Assembly (NCBI GenBank): GCA_037447655.1
Contig: JBBHKE010001435.1
Coordinates: 225,608-289,607, forward strand
Direction: 5' to 3'
Length of the DNA: 64,000 nucleotides
Source of the DNA: Zygnema cylindricum
Lineage: Eukaryota > Streptophyta > Zygnematophyceae > Zygnematales > Zygnemataceae
The position numbers and the translations under genes were made by a program. Of the stretch, positions 34,573 through 46,356 are shown piece after piece. Numbering within the stretch: position 1 is the first letter of the stretch; each line of letters opens with the position of its first letter. The notes under the pieces were generated by a model. The model saw nothing but the letters and a program-made list of their open reading frames with translations. It did no database searches and was not told where the DNA came from.

Positions 34573-35304
34573 TCAGTCACTCTTGTCCAAAACTATGGGT
34601 TCATGATAAAGCCTTTAATATTTGCACCCTCTAACTTGTTTTTAGACTTCAATAACCAGTGTTCCTAAGCATCATCAAACATCAAGATCTTTATGCTATC
34701 ATTCACCTGTAAAAACCTCTGTAGCTTTGTAAAATTTGTAGCAAATGTTGTCTCTCCAGGTTTCAAAAGTCTAAGTTTTGAAATTTTGTGGAACAAGGCT
34801 GCACTCATGTGATGATTCATGGTAAATTTCAACACCTTTTTTGCCTCTCGAATAGGCATTGAAATATATGGTAATATGCCCCAATCCTCCAACATTAGGT
34901 TGAATACGTGGGCAGCCCATGGCGTCCACGTGATGGAAGGATATTTTTCCATAAGCATCGAGGCGGCAACCTTGTTCACATGAGCAAAATTTGTCACAAC
35001 TTTTACCACATGCTTAACCCCCACTGCAAGAACTCCTTTCTCTAAAACTTGAAAAACATAGTCATTTTCCTTGATTTTCCCTCAAGTGTCTTCATCCTTG
35101 AGAAACATGTCACCTTTAGGGGTGACAGCTAAAATGTTTCACGAGAGGCTTATTATCAACCATCCAACCGTCTGATGTGATAGAGGCACTAGTGATTTTT
35201 ATGGTCTCCAAGTTGCATGCCAAAGCGTTAGTGATTGTTTCTTTGGTCTCAGATAGAAGGTGATTTCTCATGGTATTCTTGTGAGGTAATGTGTAAGACG
35301 ACCC
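34573..35304 (-). pseudogene. hAT-type transposase relic (DUF659 region)
   Basis: Minus-strand frame 35024-34665 (119 codons) reads GVKHVVKVVTN ... LMEKYPSITWTPWAAHVFNLMLEDWG ... PIREAKKVLKF, characteristic of the DUF659 domain of plant hAT-like transposases. Upstream, 35271-35150 gives ITSDGWMVDNKPL, the usual preceding motif, broken by a frameshift and a stop near 35080-35130. Downstream the frame after the stop reads WLLKSKNKLEG ... FWTRV. The usual TPCAAHCLDL Cys residues are replaced (TPWAAHVFNL). Element E's LTR start and an A-type LTR bound it on both sides, so terminal inverted repeats and the catalytic dimerisation region are missing. Confidence 0.8.
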
Positions 35305-36561
35305 TGTTATTTTTTGGAAGATTCAGTTTCGTACATGCGTGCGCATGCATATGTATTTACCTGATATAATGTGGAGGTTCGAAAGGATTTGCCAATAGGG
35401 GAATTAAATGCATGAGTAAAATTAATGGAGTAATTGAGTGGCACCAAATGCGTAAGTGAAATGGTCGGCGGATCGCGAAGCGATCCGATGTAAATATTCA
35501 AAAAGTTAAAGTAGTACGTGGCACGTACAAAACAGAATGCGACAAGTTAAAATAGTACTTCGCACGCACAAAACAGTTTGTGACAGGCGCATTTATTGCA
35601 AACGATGCATATTCAGTACGGAAAAGATTTAAAAGGTACGGATTAATTTCGGCAGTGGTTGGAGGTACACGTGGAGGGCGGACGGCGTCCGCCGATATTC
35701 TTAAGAGATCACATTGTTTTTATGACGCATTATCTAGTGGACTGTACGTATGTGATATTGGTTCACTACGTGGACTTATCGACAAGTGACTAAGCCAGTT
35801 GTCACTTATGACGCGGATTTGTGGATGCGGCGGTGTAAATATTTGAAGAAACATTTTCTTGTCGTATGTGTATTAATAAATTAGAGTTTATCATGATGTT
35901 TATATTTAAGTGATCAATTAGGGTTTCGATAGTTTAATTTGTGTGTGTACGATGTTGTACTTGTAGACAAGTGTACGCTTACGATTGCTTGACTCTCAGG
36001 TGTACGCTTACGATTAGTTTACTCTTACTAACAGGTTATTATGCATAAATAGGATTTAGTGACAGTTGCGTAATTTACGTTGGTTATTTTGACACTTAGT
36101 GATTCTTTGACAGCTCACAAGTGTATATATAGGAATGAGTTTTGTTAAGAATAAATAATAAATGCTGGTTAGTAAAGTGGGGACCAAAGATGTAGTATTA
36201 AAGGGTTATCGATTAGGTCATACACTTTGAATGATATATTGATTATTTGATTATACTTTTGTATATGTGTGATGCATTTGTGTGTTATTATTTATTTATG
36301 TTATTTTATATATGTTTCATATGCATTGTTTATGCATTTGTCTTAGGGTTTGTTTATGTCGATTATTCCATCAAACCTTAGATGTTGTCATAGGGTTTAT
36401 TTATGTTGATTATTCCATGAAACCCTAAATGTTGTTTGTTGCGTCTATGTACGCATAAGGAGGATGCATTTCAAATGATTGTTCATTGGCCTAGCTTTGC
36501 TTAGCTTTTTGTATTATAGTTTGGGTGGCTTCTGCGGTCTATTTTAGACCAAAGAACAACA
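35305..36561 (+). repeat. A-type LTR (about 1.26 kb), orphan
   Basis: Begins TGTTATTTTTTGGAAG with CAGTTTCGTAC, as in the LTR of element A, shares the 19-bp hairpin and flanks, and ends GAACAACA. Similarity to A fades after about 200 bp. The following sequence is not the expected primer site (GGCACAGATGGC), so this is probably a solo or 3' LTR, or a diverged 5' LTR. The middle is AT-rich with no ORF of note. Confidence 0.6.
35469..35487. other. Perfect hairpin shared with the LTR of element A
   Basis: CGGATCGC-GAA-GCGATCCG, the inverted counterpart of 3344-3362. A second hairpin, GGCGGAC-GGC-GTCCGCC, lies at 35677-35693 in the same LTR. Confidence 0.75.
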
Positions 36562-36931
36562 GGCACAGATGGCTACTAGATCGGTCCCGCTAGCAAATGT
36601 TCATAAAACCAGGCAAATAATACTCAAATCTGGGATTTCAACAATACTGTGGCAACTCATTTTATTTTCGGGCGTCTCACTCAAGCAATTGATACACCTC
36701 ATCATCATGTGGACAGAGTCAACAAGTTAAGGGAGGCTCTTCTCAAAATTTACAAAAGTGGTACGATTCAGCAACAGAAGTTGGTTGATTAGAAGGTACA
36801 AGCATATGTGTACAAAGAGAGAAAGATGGTAGACATTTGTAATGGCATGGAAGGGTTTTTTATGGAGTTAGAGAGTGCAGGGAAAAGGGAGACCGAGAAA
36901 GAGAATTTGAATACTTTGTTGATGAAACTCT
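36562..36931 (+). pseudogene. Gag relic of element G, first segment
   Basis: Frame from about 36630 reads WDFNNTVATHFIFGRLTQAI and SGTIQQQKLVD, then a stop (36790), then VYKERKMVDICNGMEGFFMELESAGK ... LLMKL, homologous to the middle of element C Gag. The N-terminus and a primer site are not recognisable. Coding is interrupted at 36931 by a solo LTR and resumes at 37935. Confidence 0.8.
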
Positions 36932-37934
36932 TGCAATTCTGTGTCCTTCATTGGACTATAGAATTCAAGAAGCCTCTAGATAGTTTTCACTTACCCACTT
37001 CAAGCCACAACCACTGCTGCCCAACAAGGCAAACTGACAGTTTGAATGCACCCGTGTGCAGCATGGAATCCTTTGAACCCGTATGAAAAAGAATCACTGA
37101 AAACGACCGACCAACCGATAAGTTATGAGCAAGCAAAAATGCCAATTTTATATAAAGCTCTCTTAGAGAGAGGTGACTACCTACAAAATTTTCCTAAGTC
37201 CTAAACCCTTCTCACAACCCGTATGTACTCAAGTACGAACCAATCATATGACTGTAAAGTACAAAAAAGTACTACAACCGATGTACTTTCTGTACGGCCT
37301 GTGTACGACAATGCCACTGAGTGGACACGTGTCACTTTTCAACTCGTCCGCATGTTCCCCGGAATTCCCGCGACCGAATGTCATCCTTCCACGCGTCGCA
37401 AGGTCATGCCACGTCTATAAAAGCCAGAGTGACCATTCCGCGATCTAGGTGATGTTGTTTGCCGACGGATTAAATTTGACATTGAATGTCGACCGTCGAA
37501 ACAAATGTCCGATTCATTTGTTTCGTGTTAAATGACGTCCGCACTAAACCTTAACTAGTTATATGTCTATTTTTTCATATTTGAGTTAATTGGTTTGCGT
37601 ATTATACAATAGTTTAAGTATATATCAAACCCTATATCTCCTAACCGACTTCTACGACAAACTGGTAAGAGCTAACGGCTACGCCGCGCTTTGCCGGTCG
37701 GAGGTTCGAGTCCTGCCAACCTCCACCTTTTGTTGAGAGTGACTTAGGTCACTTTTTAGTCCTTCTTTTCGAGCTGAGGCAGCCTTTGCTCCATCGCTCT
37801 CTCTCTTCTTCAGTGACTACATTAAGTATTGGGAGGCAAGAGAGAAGAGATGGAGGCAAGCTGCGTGCAATTTCTTTATCTGTTTCCTCTTATATTATAG
37901 ACCTAGAAAATACCAAAAACTAATTATTTCAACA
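36932..37934 (-). repeat. Solo LTR (H type, 1,003 bp) inserted in element G gag
   Basis: Antisense to G. In its own orientation it starts TGTTGAAATAATTAG and ends CAGAATTGCA, as in H. Target duplication ACTCT (36927-36931) / ACTCC (37935-37939), one mismatch. G gag resumes on the far side, so this is a true insertion that later lost its internal part by LTR recombination. Confidence 0.9.
37649..37728 (+). other. tRNA-like segment in the solo LTR at 36932-37934
   Basis: Antisense to its LTR, ending 206 bp from the LTR start. It has GGTAAGAGCTAACGGCTACGC and a perfect pol III B-box match GGTTCGAGTCC in GGAGGTTCGAGTCCTGCC, followed by CCTCCACC. Structure is incomplete at the 5' side. Confidence 0.65.
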
Positions 37935-40456
37935 ACTCCCATATGATTATTAAAATATTGTAAATAGGGTTCAAGACTTGCCATATCATCAATGGATCTC
38001 GAACTCCGTTTTGGGGATGATTTTTTATCAAGGAAACACAATTGAGATTCGGAGAGGAGGAAAGAGTGTTCATGTATTGGGTGCTAGAACAAACTAGGGG
38101 GATAAGGATTCCAAGAAACCTTATAAAAACTTTGTTGGAGGAGGAAGAGGAAACTAATTGGAGAGATCTGGATCAAGGCCTTTGAAGGGGCTCTGTCATA
38201 GCCTAAGTAGCCTTAGTAGCCAGGACACTACATGGCGGAGTGTACCAAACTGACAAAGTTGAGATTGAACGAGGAGCAGGTCGAAAACCAACCGCAAAAA
38301 AACACAAGGCATTTGTGGCAACACAAGTCGTGGGAGAGGATTCTGATGAGGACGATGGAGAATTGCTCCTAAACGAGGAGTTGGAGGTGAAACGTGAGCC
38401 GGAGATTCCAAGGAGGCAAAAGTGTGCTTTGGTGGAGTAAGAGAAGTTCTTAAAGAAGGATGGATTATTTAATCACGAGCCTTTGTGCATATGTGTAGAG
38501 AAAAACCATTGTTCACTAAGATGAGAAATAATCCTACTGTAGAGAGAGTATGGGGATGGGAGAATAGTAACCACTAATTTAATAAGATGTGTGTTTCTTA
38601 GAGTCTTAGTTGATGGAAAGGCATCCATAGTCACTTTCTCTGATGTTTTCTTAATTCCAGAGTTTAACAAGAAGCTTATCTTTACGTCGGTGTTAGATGA
38701 TAATGGTTTTGAGGCTAGAACTAAAAAAAGAGTCTTTGTTGTTAGCTATGAGAATGAGGTGTATTTCACAGCTCAAAAGGGTAGCCAAATAATGCTTAGG
38801 CTGAATTTGAGTAATGGAAAGACGTGAGTTTACTATGCTGGTGTAAATGATTTCATGATGTGGCATAAAAGATTGGGACATGTGCATCTAGATAAATTTT
38901 TAAAAAATGAGGAAATTGGTTATAGTTGAGGGAATACATTTTGCAGATAATGAGACCTTAGATGATTGTACTAGATGTGCTTAAGGTAAGGCCCACATAT
39001 AACCTTCCGCAAAAACTTCAACCTATAAAGCTGAAAAAGTCCTAGATTTAGTTCATACTAACATATGGGGAACGGCCCACAGCCATCAGTTGGAGGGAAA
39101 AGATTTATGCTTACTATCACTGATGATTGGTCTAGATATTCTAGAGTATATTTGATGAAAAAGAAAATTGAGGCTTCAGTCTATTTTAAAAAGTATGAAG
39201 CATGGAGTGAGAAGCTTTATGAGAGACCGATAAAGAGAGTGAGGAGTGATAATGGGGGGGAATACACTTCTAATGAGTTTGAGAATTTTTTGAAAGAGGA
39301 AGGGGTTCAACACAAAAAGACTGCTCCAAAGAGTCCAAAACAAAACGGTGAAGCCGAGAGACTAAATCAGACATTAACAAATAGTGCCCATAACATGTTG
39401 TTGAATAAAAAGATAAAAAAAAAAAATTGGGCAGAAGCTATGAATTGTGCTAACTATCTCAAAACTAGAGTCCTTACCTCAGCGCTAAAAAGACAATCAC
39501 CTTATGAAAGATGGACCGGGAGAAAACTCAATATTTCACAATTAAACATGTTTGGAAGTCAATTGTTTAGTCTAAACACAAAAAAATCTGATTGGAAGTT
39601 ATATGCAAGAGGAAAGGCGGGATACCTACTTTGATATGATGAAAATGTAAAGGGATATAGAGTTTATGATCTTGGAAGAGAAGACATCATTCTAGTAAAA
39701 CACTCGATAGTCATGGATGAAGGAAAGTCCATAGATCCCTTCAAATACACTAAACATGTTAGAATTAGAATTAAATCCAAAAATGAGTTAGATTCAGATT
39801 CTTCTAACTGAACTTCGGTTCAGCCTGACCATGTAAAGGAAAAGAAAAATATGACTGAGAGTGACCCTCTCTTGTAGTCACAACTTCAGATTCAAACCGA
39901 GGAAGAGAACTAGGAAAGATCAGAAATGGATGATGAACGCCCGTAGATAGACTCCACGCATAGGGGAGAAGATAAAGTCATCCAAAGAAATCCGAGATTA
40001 CCCTCCAATCGGGCATCATATTTTGAAGGAGGAAGGCGAAGCACCAAGAGGCTACAAGAAAGACAAGTGAACAACAAGGTAACTAAGCTATCACATTTGA
40101 GTGAACCCCAAACTTACTCAGAAGAAATTAATAGTCCAAATCTTTGTAGATGGATGACAACCATTAATAATGAGATGGCTTCTATTATGGAAGAAAACAA
40201 CATGGGAGCAAGTGGATTGTCCTCAAGACAGAAAGCCGATAGGATGCAAGTGGGTTTTAAAGTTGAAACTCAATCCAGATAACAATATCGAGCAATACAA
40301 TGTCAGATTAGTGGCAAACAGGTTCACAAAAAAAGAGGGAATTGATTTTGAGGAGAACTTTGCCCCGGTTGTTAGATTTCCCTCCGTCCGGATACTACTT
40401 AGTCTAGCGGCAACAGAAGACAAAGAAGTACACCGGATGGAATTCAAAATGCCTTT
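37935..40456 (+). pseudogene. Gag-protease-integrase-RT relic of element G, second segment
   Basis: Continues Gag (NIVNRVQDLP, IEIRRGGKS), with many stops and frameshifts. The zinc knuckle is unrecognisable. Linker open frame 38240-38440 (EDDGELLLNEELE). Protease reading has lost DSGAS (near 38480 SRAFVHMC). Pre-integrase HKRLGH at about 38864. Integrase open frame 39065-39634 keeps SDNGGEYTS and NGEAERLN with the catalytic Glu, but the first Asp region (about 39050) reads NIWG. RT starts near 40110, has a frameshift near 40195-40245, and stops at MPF, 40456, where element F is inserted. Confidence 0.88.
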
Positions 40457-41511
40457 TGCAACTCTGAGACCTCCATAGGTCCTCAAATGGATAGCTTGCA
40501 AAAAACCTCTAGAATAACCCTGACCCCTTTGTGTTTCAGCAAGAAAAACAACCACTCTGGCAGACTATAACTTGACTACCTACCCCTTATGAAGGCAAGT
40601 CTCCTTTGAGTTGATAACAAAAAGAATTCCAATTTGCCCCCCTCGCAAGTTGGTGCGAGGTTCAAAGCTGACCTTGTATAGTAGCTCTCTAGGAGAGAGG
40701 TCCTATCTACCAAATTTTCTAAGTCCTATCTCTCTCTAAAACTCTATTTACTAATGAACGACACCAATCATATTACACTGCCGTAAACAAAAGTACAGTT
40801 GGCGGTGTACTTTATGTACGGATATTGTACGACATGGCTTAAATGTTGACACATGTCATATGCGGATTCGGTCCCGTAATCCCGGAGACGCCGCGATCAA
40901 ATGTAATTGTGCCACGTGTCATCGGATGTGGTGATGACCACAAACCACCGCGATTCTCTTCGGCGATATCAGCTTTCTTCTCGACCGTCCAATTGAATAT
41001 ATATTTCAATCTTAGCCGTCATAAATACTTGCATGGTATTTGTTTCGTTAAAAAAACAAATGCACGGTACTCGTTTCTTATCCATACCGTAATCTGTACT
41101 TTTACATAACTGGATCTATGTATCCTGTAAACACTTGCCGTTAAATGAATTATCCTACGTGCTTACTTTCAAAAAAATAACAAACCCTATAGTATGTAAC
41201 ACTAGTCTTAAACTTAATAGATAAGTCTACCAGCTACCAGCGGCTTCCCGGACGGCTGGTACGAGAATCAAATCCTGGAGCCAAAATCTTCCCTTTTAGT
41301 AAATAAACTACCAATCCGTATAAGAACTAATCTATTTCTCGTAAACCTCTAGATAGCCTCGGTAGCCATGGCTCTAGCTTCCTCTCCAACTTCTCAATGA
41401 CTACAACAAATGTGGGAGTTTGGAGAGAGAAGTTAGAGGCAAACTGCCTCGGCTAATTTCTGTATTTCAATTTAGACATAGAAAATACTAAAAGAACCAT
41501 TGATTTCTACA
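40457..41511 (-). repeat. 3' LTR of element F (1,055 bp)
   Basis: In element orientation it runs TGTAGAAATCAATGG ... CAGAGTTGCA. The polypurine tract (AAATAAGGGGAG on the minus strand, 41523-41512) lies next to its start. Confidence 0.92.
41201..41282 (+). other. tRNA-like segment in the 3' LTR of element F
   Basis: Antisense to the LTR, ending 229 bp from its start. ACTAGTCTTAAACTTAATAG and ATAAGTC form a D-arm-like start; ACGAGAATCAAATCCTGGAGCC is a T-arm-like end. Confidence 0.55.
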
Positions 41512-44500
41512 CTCCCCTTATTTTCTAGTCCATCTTTAATTTCAAACAACACTTCTCCTTGCCGAAAATTTGCTTAGGGGAAGGCACAGGTTTGGTCATC
41601 ATAACTGCTACCATCTCGCTATCTGGTCGGTACTCTAAACTGATATTTTTGTTTTCTACTTTCTCTCTAACAAAGCTGAGTCTAATGTCCATGTGTTTAG
41701 CTTCTTAAATGATATTTAGGATTGGCAAAAATAACGATTACTACCTGATTATCACAAGAAAAAATTTACACACCACTCTTAAGGTGACCAAGCTCACCAA
41801 GCAAAGACTTCACCCTCATCAATTCTTTTACAGCAGAGCAAGAGGCCATATACTTAGCCTCCATGGTGGACTGAGCAAAAACCTCTTGTTGTATGCTACT
41901 CCAACAAAAAGCTCCATCACCCACATACAATACATATCCAGAAGTACATCTCCTCTTAAGATCGGTTTTCAGCTTATTAATTTTTTCCATTGATTTACTT
42001 AAAACAAGCAAATCATCAACATAAATTGCAATAAATATAACACCTTCCTCATTTTCAAAAACAAAGATAGAGTGATCTAAGCTGATGCGGATATATCCTA
42101 GACCGGTAAGAAACTTATCAAACTTATTATTCAACTGTCGAGGCGCCTGTTTCAAACCATAAAGAGATTTAATCAGCCGGCATACCTTACTCTCCTCTCT
42201 TTCCGCCACAAACCCTTTGCGTTGTCACTTGAAGATCTCCTCTTTCAATTCTCCATGCAAAAAGGTTGTCTTGATTTCCATCTGGTGCACCTCCATGTCT
42301 TTCGCTACAACGAGACTGAGAAGTACGCGGACGAAGGGAAATTTGACGACCGGGACAAAGGTTTCCTCGTAGTCAATTCCTTCTTTCTGTACAAATCCTT
42401 TTGCCATTAATCGGGCTTTGTAAGGCTCAATGGTGTTATATGAGTTCAGTTTTAATTTGAAAACCCACGTATAACCGATTGGTTTTCGGTTAGGTGGATA
42501 GTCCACCAGCTCCCAAGTATTAGCTGCCATAATTGAGGCCATCTCTTTATTGATGGATGTCTTCCACCGGTTCCTTTCTAGACAAGTCATTGCCTCTCCA
42601 TAAGTTTGAGGTTCATCTAGATGAGATAGTTTTGTTACGTTGTTATTAACCTGTTTTTCTTGAAATCTTTTGCTTCTTCTCCTTCCCCTCTCAAAATCTG
42701 TGGCAGGAATAGATGGTTCTTGTGGGTTCTTTCGAACAATCTCGGCTTCTCCCCTATTCCTTAATTCCGAATCAATTTCCACCACGTCTTCCGCTTCGGG
42801 TAGAGTTGTCACTAGAGTTTCCACAGCCGAGTCCTTTTCGTTCTGATTTGTACCTGCAAGAATGTCATCTTCTCTAATATCTGGATAGTTAGGAAGCTCA
42901 AAGTCATCGGAATTTTGTGGCTCAAATCTGATTTTTACTAACTTTGAATACTTGAAGGGATCCACATACTTTCCTACATCCATAACTACTAGATGCTTTA
43001 ATAAGACTATATCTTCCTTTTTTAGATCATAAACTCTATATCTTTTAACATCCTCATCATATCCTAATAAGTTTCCCGGTTTTCCTTTAGGATCTAGCTT
43101 CCAATTAGACCGATCTGTATCTAGACTAAATACTTGACTGCCGAAAACCTTTAAGTGAGATATGTTTTGTTTCCGGCCGGTCCATCTCTCATAAGGCGTT
43201 TGATCTTTTATAGCTGAAGTAAAAACTCTATTTTTGAGGTAATTAGCATAGTGCATTGCTTTTGCCCAAAACCTTTTTCATATCTTCTTATCCGACAACA
43301 TACTTCTACCACTATCACTTAGTGTCCTATTTAATCTTTTAGCTACCCCATTCTATTCCGGGTTTTCTAGAACAGTATTTTGGTGTTTTACTCCATCTTC
43401 CCTCAAAAAATCCTCAAACCGGTTAGAAGTATATTCTCCACCATTGTCACTCCTTACTCTCTTAATTGGAGTTTCATGGAGTTTTTTGCTCCATGCTTTA
43501 TATTGTATAAAACAATCCTAAGCTTCTGACTTGTTTTTAAAAAAATACACCCTGGAATACGAAAACCAATCATCAATGGTAGTCATCATAAATCTCTTCA
43601 CCCCCCGTGAAGGCACTTTGGTTGGTCCCCAAATATATTTGTGTACTAAATCTAGAATATATTCTCCCTTATAGGTGGTTGTTTTAGGAAAGGGTAATCT
43701 GTGTGCTTTACCTTTAGCATATCAACTACAATCACTTATATTATCACTCTCACTGAACTGAATCCTTTCCACCACTCTAATCTTTTTCATCTCTCTCAAC
43801 TTATCTAGATTCACATGCCCAAGCCTCTTATGCCACATCATAATATCATGAACACCAGCATAATAAAGTTTCTTCTTTTCATTGCTTAAAATCAGCCTAA
43901 ACATCCCTTGGCTACCTTTTTCAGCAGTGAAATAAACTTCTTTCTCAAAACTAATAGTAAAGACTCCTTCCCTAGTGCTAGTAGCAAAACCCTTATCATC
44001 CAGTACAGACGTAGAGATGAGGTTTTTGTTCAGCTCCGGAATGAGCAATACCTTGGAAAATGTAACTATAGATGTTTTTCCTTCTACTAACACTTTCAGA
44101 TATACCGATCCTACAAGAGTAGTAGTGACTATCCTCGCATCCCCGTACTCTATCTCTACGCTGGGAATCTTTCTTATCTTAGTGAACAAATGTTTATCCT
44201 TACACATGTGCATGGAGTCACATGGATCTACAATCCAACATTCATCACATTCTAATCCACCGAAATCACATTTCAACTTTCATGGAAATTCTACCTCGTT
44301 TGTCGCTTCCAACTCCTCATGGATTCCACCTCATGTACTTGTGTCAAAAATGCCTTTTTCTTTCCTCTCGAGGTTCCACCGGTCTGCCATATTGTGCTTT
44401 GGTTTCTAACAAAAATGACATAAACCCTTGGGAGCCCTTGGTTCGAACTCGTCGGTCTGATTTTTTTGCTCTCCCCCTCTGTTATTTCCAACCAGTCTCC

Positions 44501-45292
44501 GCAAATCCTTGTTCTTCCAATCAGTCCCTGCTGCCAAGGCTTGCCCACTTTTTCCTCCCCTTCGGATCTCATTTGTGTTCTCCCAAACGCGAATCATTCC
44601 TACCACTAAGTTCCATATCCACCTTGAGTTCGGCAAGTCCTACACACGGTTGACTATGTTCTCAAAATCATCTGGTAACTTCATCAGTATACAATTAACC
44701 TTTTCTTTTTCACTAAAGTATTTTCCAGCATTCTCTAGCTCCATGAAAAGTATAGCAAGCTCATTACAAAAATCGAACATCTTCCCCCTTTTGTATACAT
44801 ACTCCTTAACTTTTTGAACAGCCAACTATTGTTAATGAATTGTACCACTTAGATACATCTCTATGAGATCCATCCAAATATCGGATGCCTTTTCTACCTG
44901 CAAATGAGGATATGTAAGCCCTTGAGTAAAATGGCGGAGGATGAAGTGCTTTGCCGCCATATTGTTGAAGTGTCGAGTATCAGTATCATTCTCCTCGTTC
45001 CTCGGAATAGGTGACTTGAATGCCGAACCAGTTGCTATTGGTGTGGTCATCTCCTTCTCCGTTCCTTTGTCCACCACCTCTCTTTGGTTTTCTCCTCCGT
45101 TGAAGATGGATCTCCTTTTCTTGTGAATTTGCTTCCTCCAAACCCTAGAATGATTCCAAGACTTGATGGACGCCCCACTCGTCCACTCACTATCCCCCAA
45201 AACCTTTTCTCGTATAGAGCTCCTGTCATCATACTTTCCCAGTATGTGAAATCAGTTCCAGAAAATATGGGTACCCTAGAGGGTGGGCCCAT
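41512..45292 (-). pseudogene. Copia Gag-Pol polyprotein relic (element F)
   Basis: Gag starts at 45292 (MGPPSRVPIFSG) inside the primer site; frameshift near 45060; open pieces 45200-44832, 44825-44640 and 44636-44406. Zinc knuckle near 44410 keeps CHFC but is followed by a stop and lacks the last Cys. Protease reads VDPCDS for VDSGAS, so it is dead. Pre-integrase HKRLGH near 43838. Integrase has the Asp of SDNGGEY, but the catalytic Glu is Lys (NGVAKR near 43345) and the first Asp is Tyr (VHKYIWG). Long open frame 43256-42225 (343 codons) covers integrase C-terminus to RT start. RT has YVDD at 42012-42023. Then LKTDLK jumps straight to RRCTSGYVL (about 41965): relative to C about 500 bp are gone, removing the end of RT, the connection and the first RNase H Asp. 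Confidence 0.92.
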
Positions 45293-45296
45293 AACC
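45283..45296 (-). promoter_or_regulatory. Primer-binding site of element F containing the gag ATG (45292)
   Basis: GGTTATGGGCCCAC on the minus strand, directly after the LTR end CAGAGTTGTA. Complementary to the initiator tRNA-Met anticodon arm. Confidence 0.85.
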
Positions 45297-46356
45297 TACA
45301 ACTCTGAGACCTCTATAGGTCATTAGAATGACAGCTTCCTAGAAGCCTCTACGATAACCGTGACCCTTTTATGTTTCAGCAAGAATATCTGCAACCTTGG
45401 CAGAGAAAAAACTCTGACCACCTTCCCCTTTGTAAAGGCAAGACTCCCCGGAGTCGATAGCAAATAGAATCTTTGAATTTGCTCGCCTGAGCAGTAAGTT
45501 ACAAAGGGTCAAAGATGACCTTTTGTATAAAAGCACTTTGGGAGAGGGGGTCCTATCTACCAAATTTTCTATGTCTTATATCTCTCTAAAACTCTATCTA
45601 TTGATGTATAACATAATCATATTACACTCCCATACACAAAAGTACAGCTGCCAATGTACTATATGTACATATATTGTAGGACATGGCCTAAATGTCGACA
45701 CATGTCATATCCAGATTCAGTCCCCTAATCCTCGAAGATGGCGGGATCCAATGTAATTGTGACAGGTGTCATCCGATGTGGCGATGTCCACAAACCGTCA
45801 TTTCCCCTCGGCGATCTCAGCTTTCTTCTCGGCAATTCGATTGAATGCAAATTTCAATCGTAGCCGTCATAAGTACTTGCGCGGTATTTGTTTTATTGAA
45901 GAAACAAATGCGCGGTACTCGTTTCTTATCCATACCGTAATCCGTACTTTTACATAACTGGATCTATGTATCCCGTAAACAGTTGTCGTTAAATCAATTA
46001 TCATACGTGGTAACTTTTAAATAAATAACAAATCCTATAGCATGTAACACTAGTCCTAGACTTAATGGAAAAGTCTACAGACTGCCAGCGGCCTACCAGT
46101 TGGCTCGTACCAAGATCATATCCTGGAGCTCACATCTTCCATTTTAGTAAAAAAACAACCTAATTGTTAATCAACTAATCTATTTCTATTAAACCTTGGA
46201 TAGCCATGGTAGCCATGGCTCCAGCTTCCTCTCCAACTTCTCAGTGACTGCAACAAGTGTGGGAGTTTGGAAAAGAAGTTAGAGGCATACTGCATTTTTT
46301 TTTTTTGTATTTCAAATTAGACTTAGAAAATACTAAAAAAACCATTGATTTCTACA
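45297..46356 (-). repeat. 5' LTR of element F (1,060 bp)
   Basis: Partner of 40457-41511, with scattered substitutions and small indels between the two, so the insertion is not very recent. Right border is the CCTTT target duplication. Confidence 0.92.
46049..46131 (+). other. tRNA-like segment in the 5' LTR of element F
   Basis: Antisense to the LTR. ACTAGTCCTAGACTTAATGG starts it and TACCAAGATCATATCCTGGAG ends it; equivalent to 41201-41282 but with its own substitutions. Confidence 0.55.

Larger units (their letters stand above)
40457..46356 (-). mobile_element. Element F: complete Ty1/copia element nested in element G
   Basis: 5,900 bp, minus strand, both LTRs present, target duplication CCTTT at 40452-40456 and 46357-46361. 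The RT reading frame of G is cut at MPF and continues on the far side as FLHGELEEEIFMRQP. Close relative of element C, sharing LTR length and a stop codon. Coding capacity is lost (see polyprotein entry). Confidence 0.95.

Noticed and set aside
36340-36440. Telomere-type repeat (AAACCCTAAA-like)
   Set aside because: Only two isolated partial matches in AT-rich LTR sequence; no tandem array.
35305-36561. 5' LTR of element G
   Set aside because: Start and sequence do not match the 3' LTR of G at 47601, and no expected primer site follows; left as an orphan A-type LTR.
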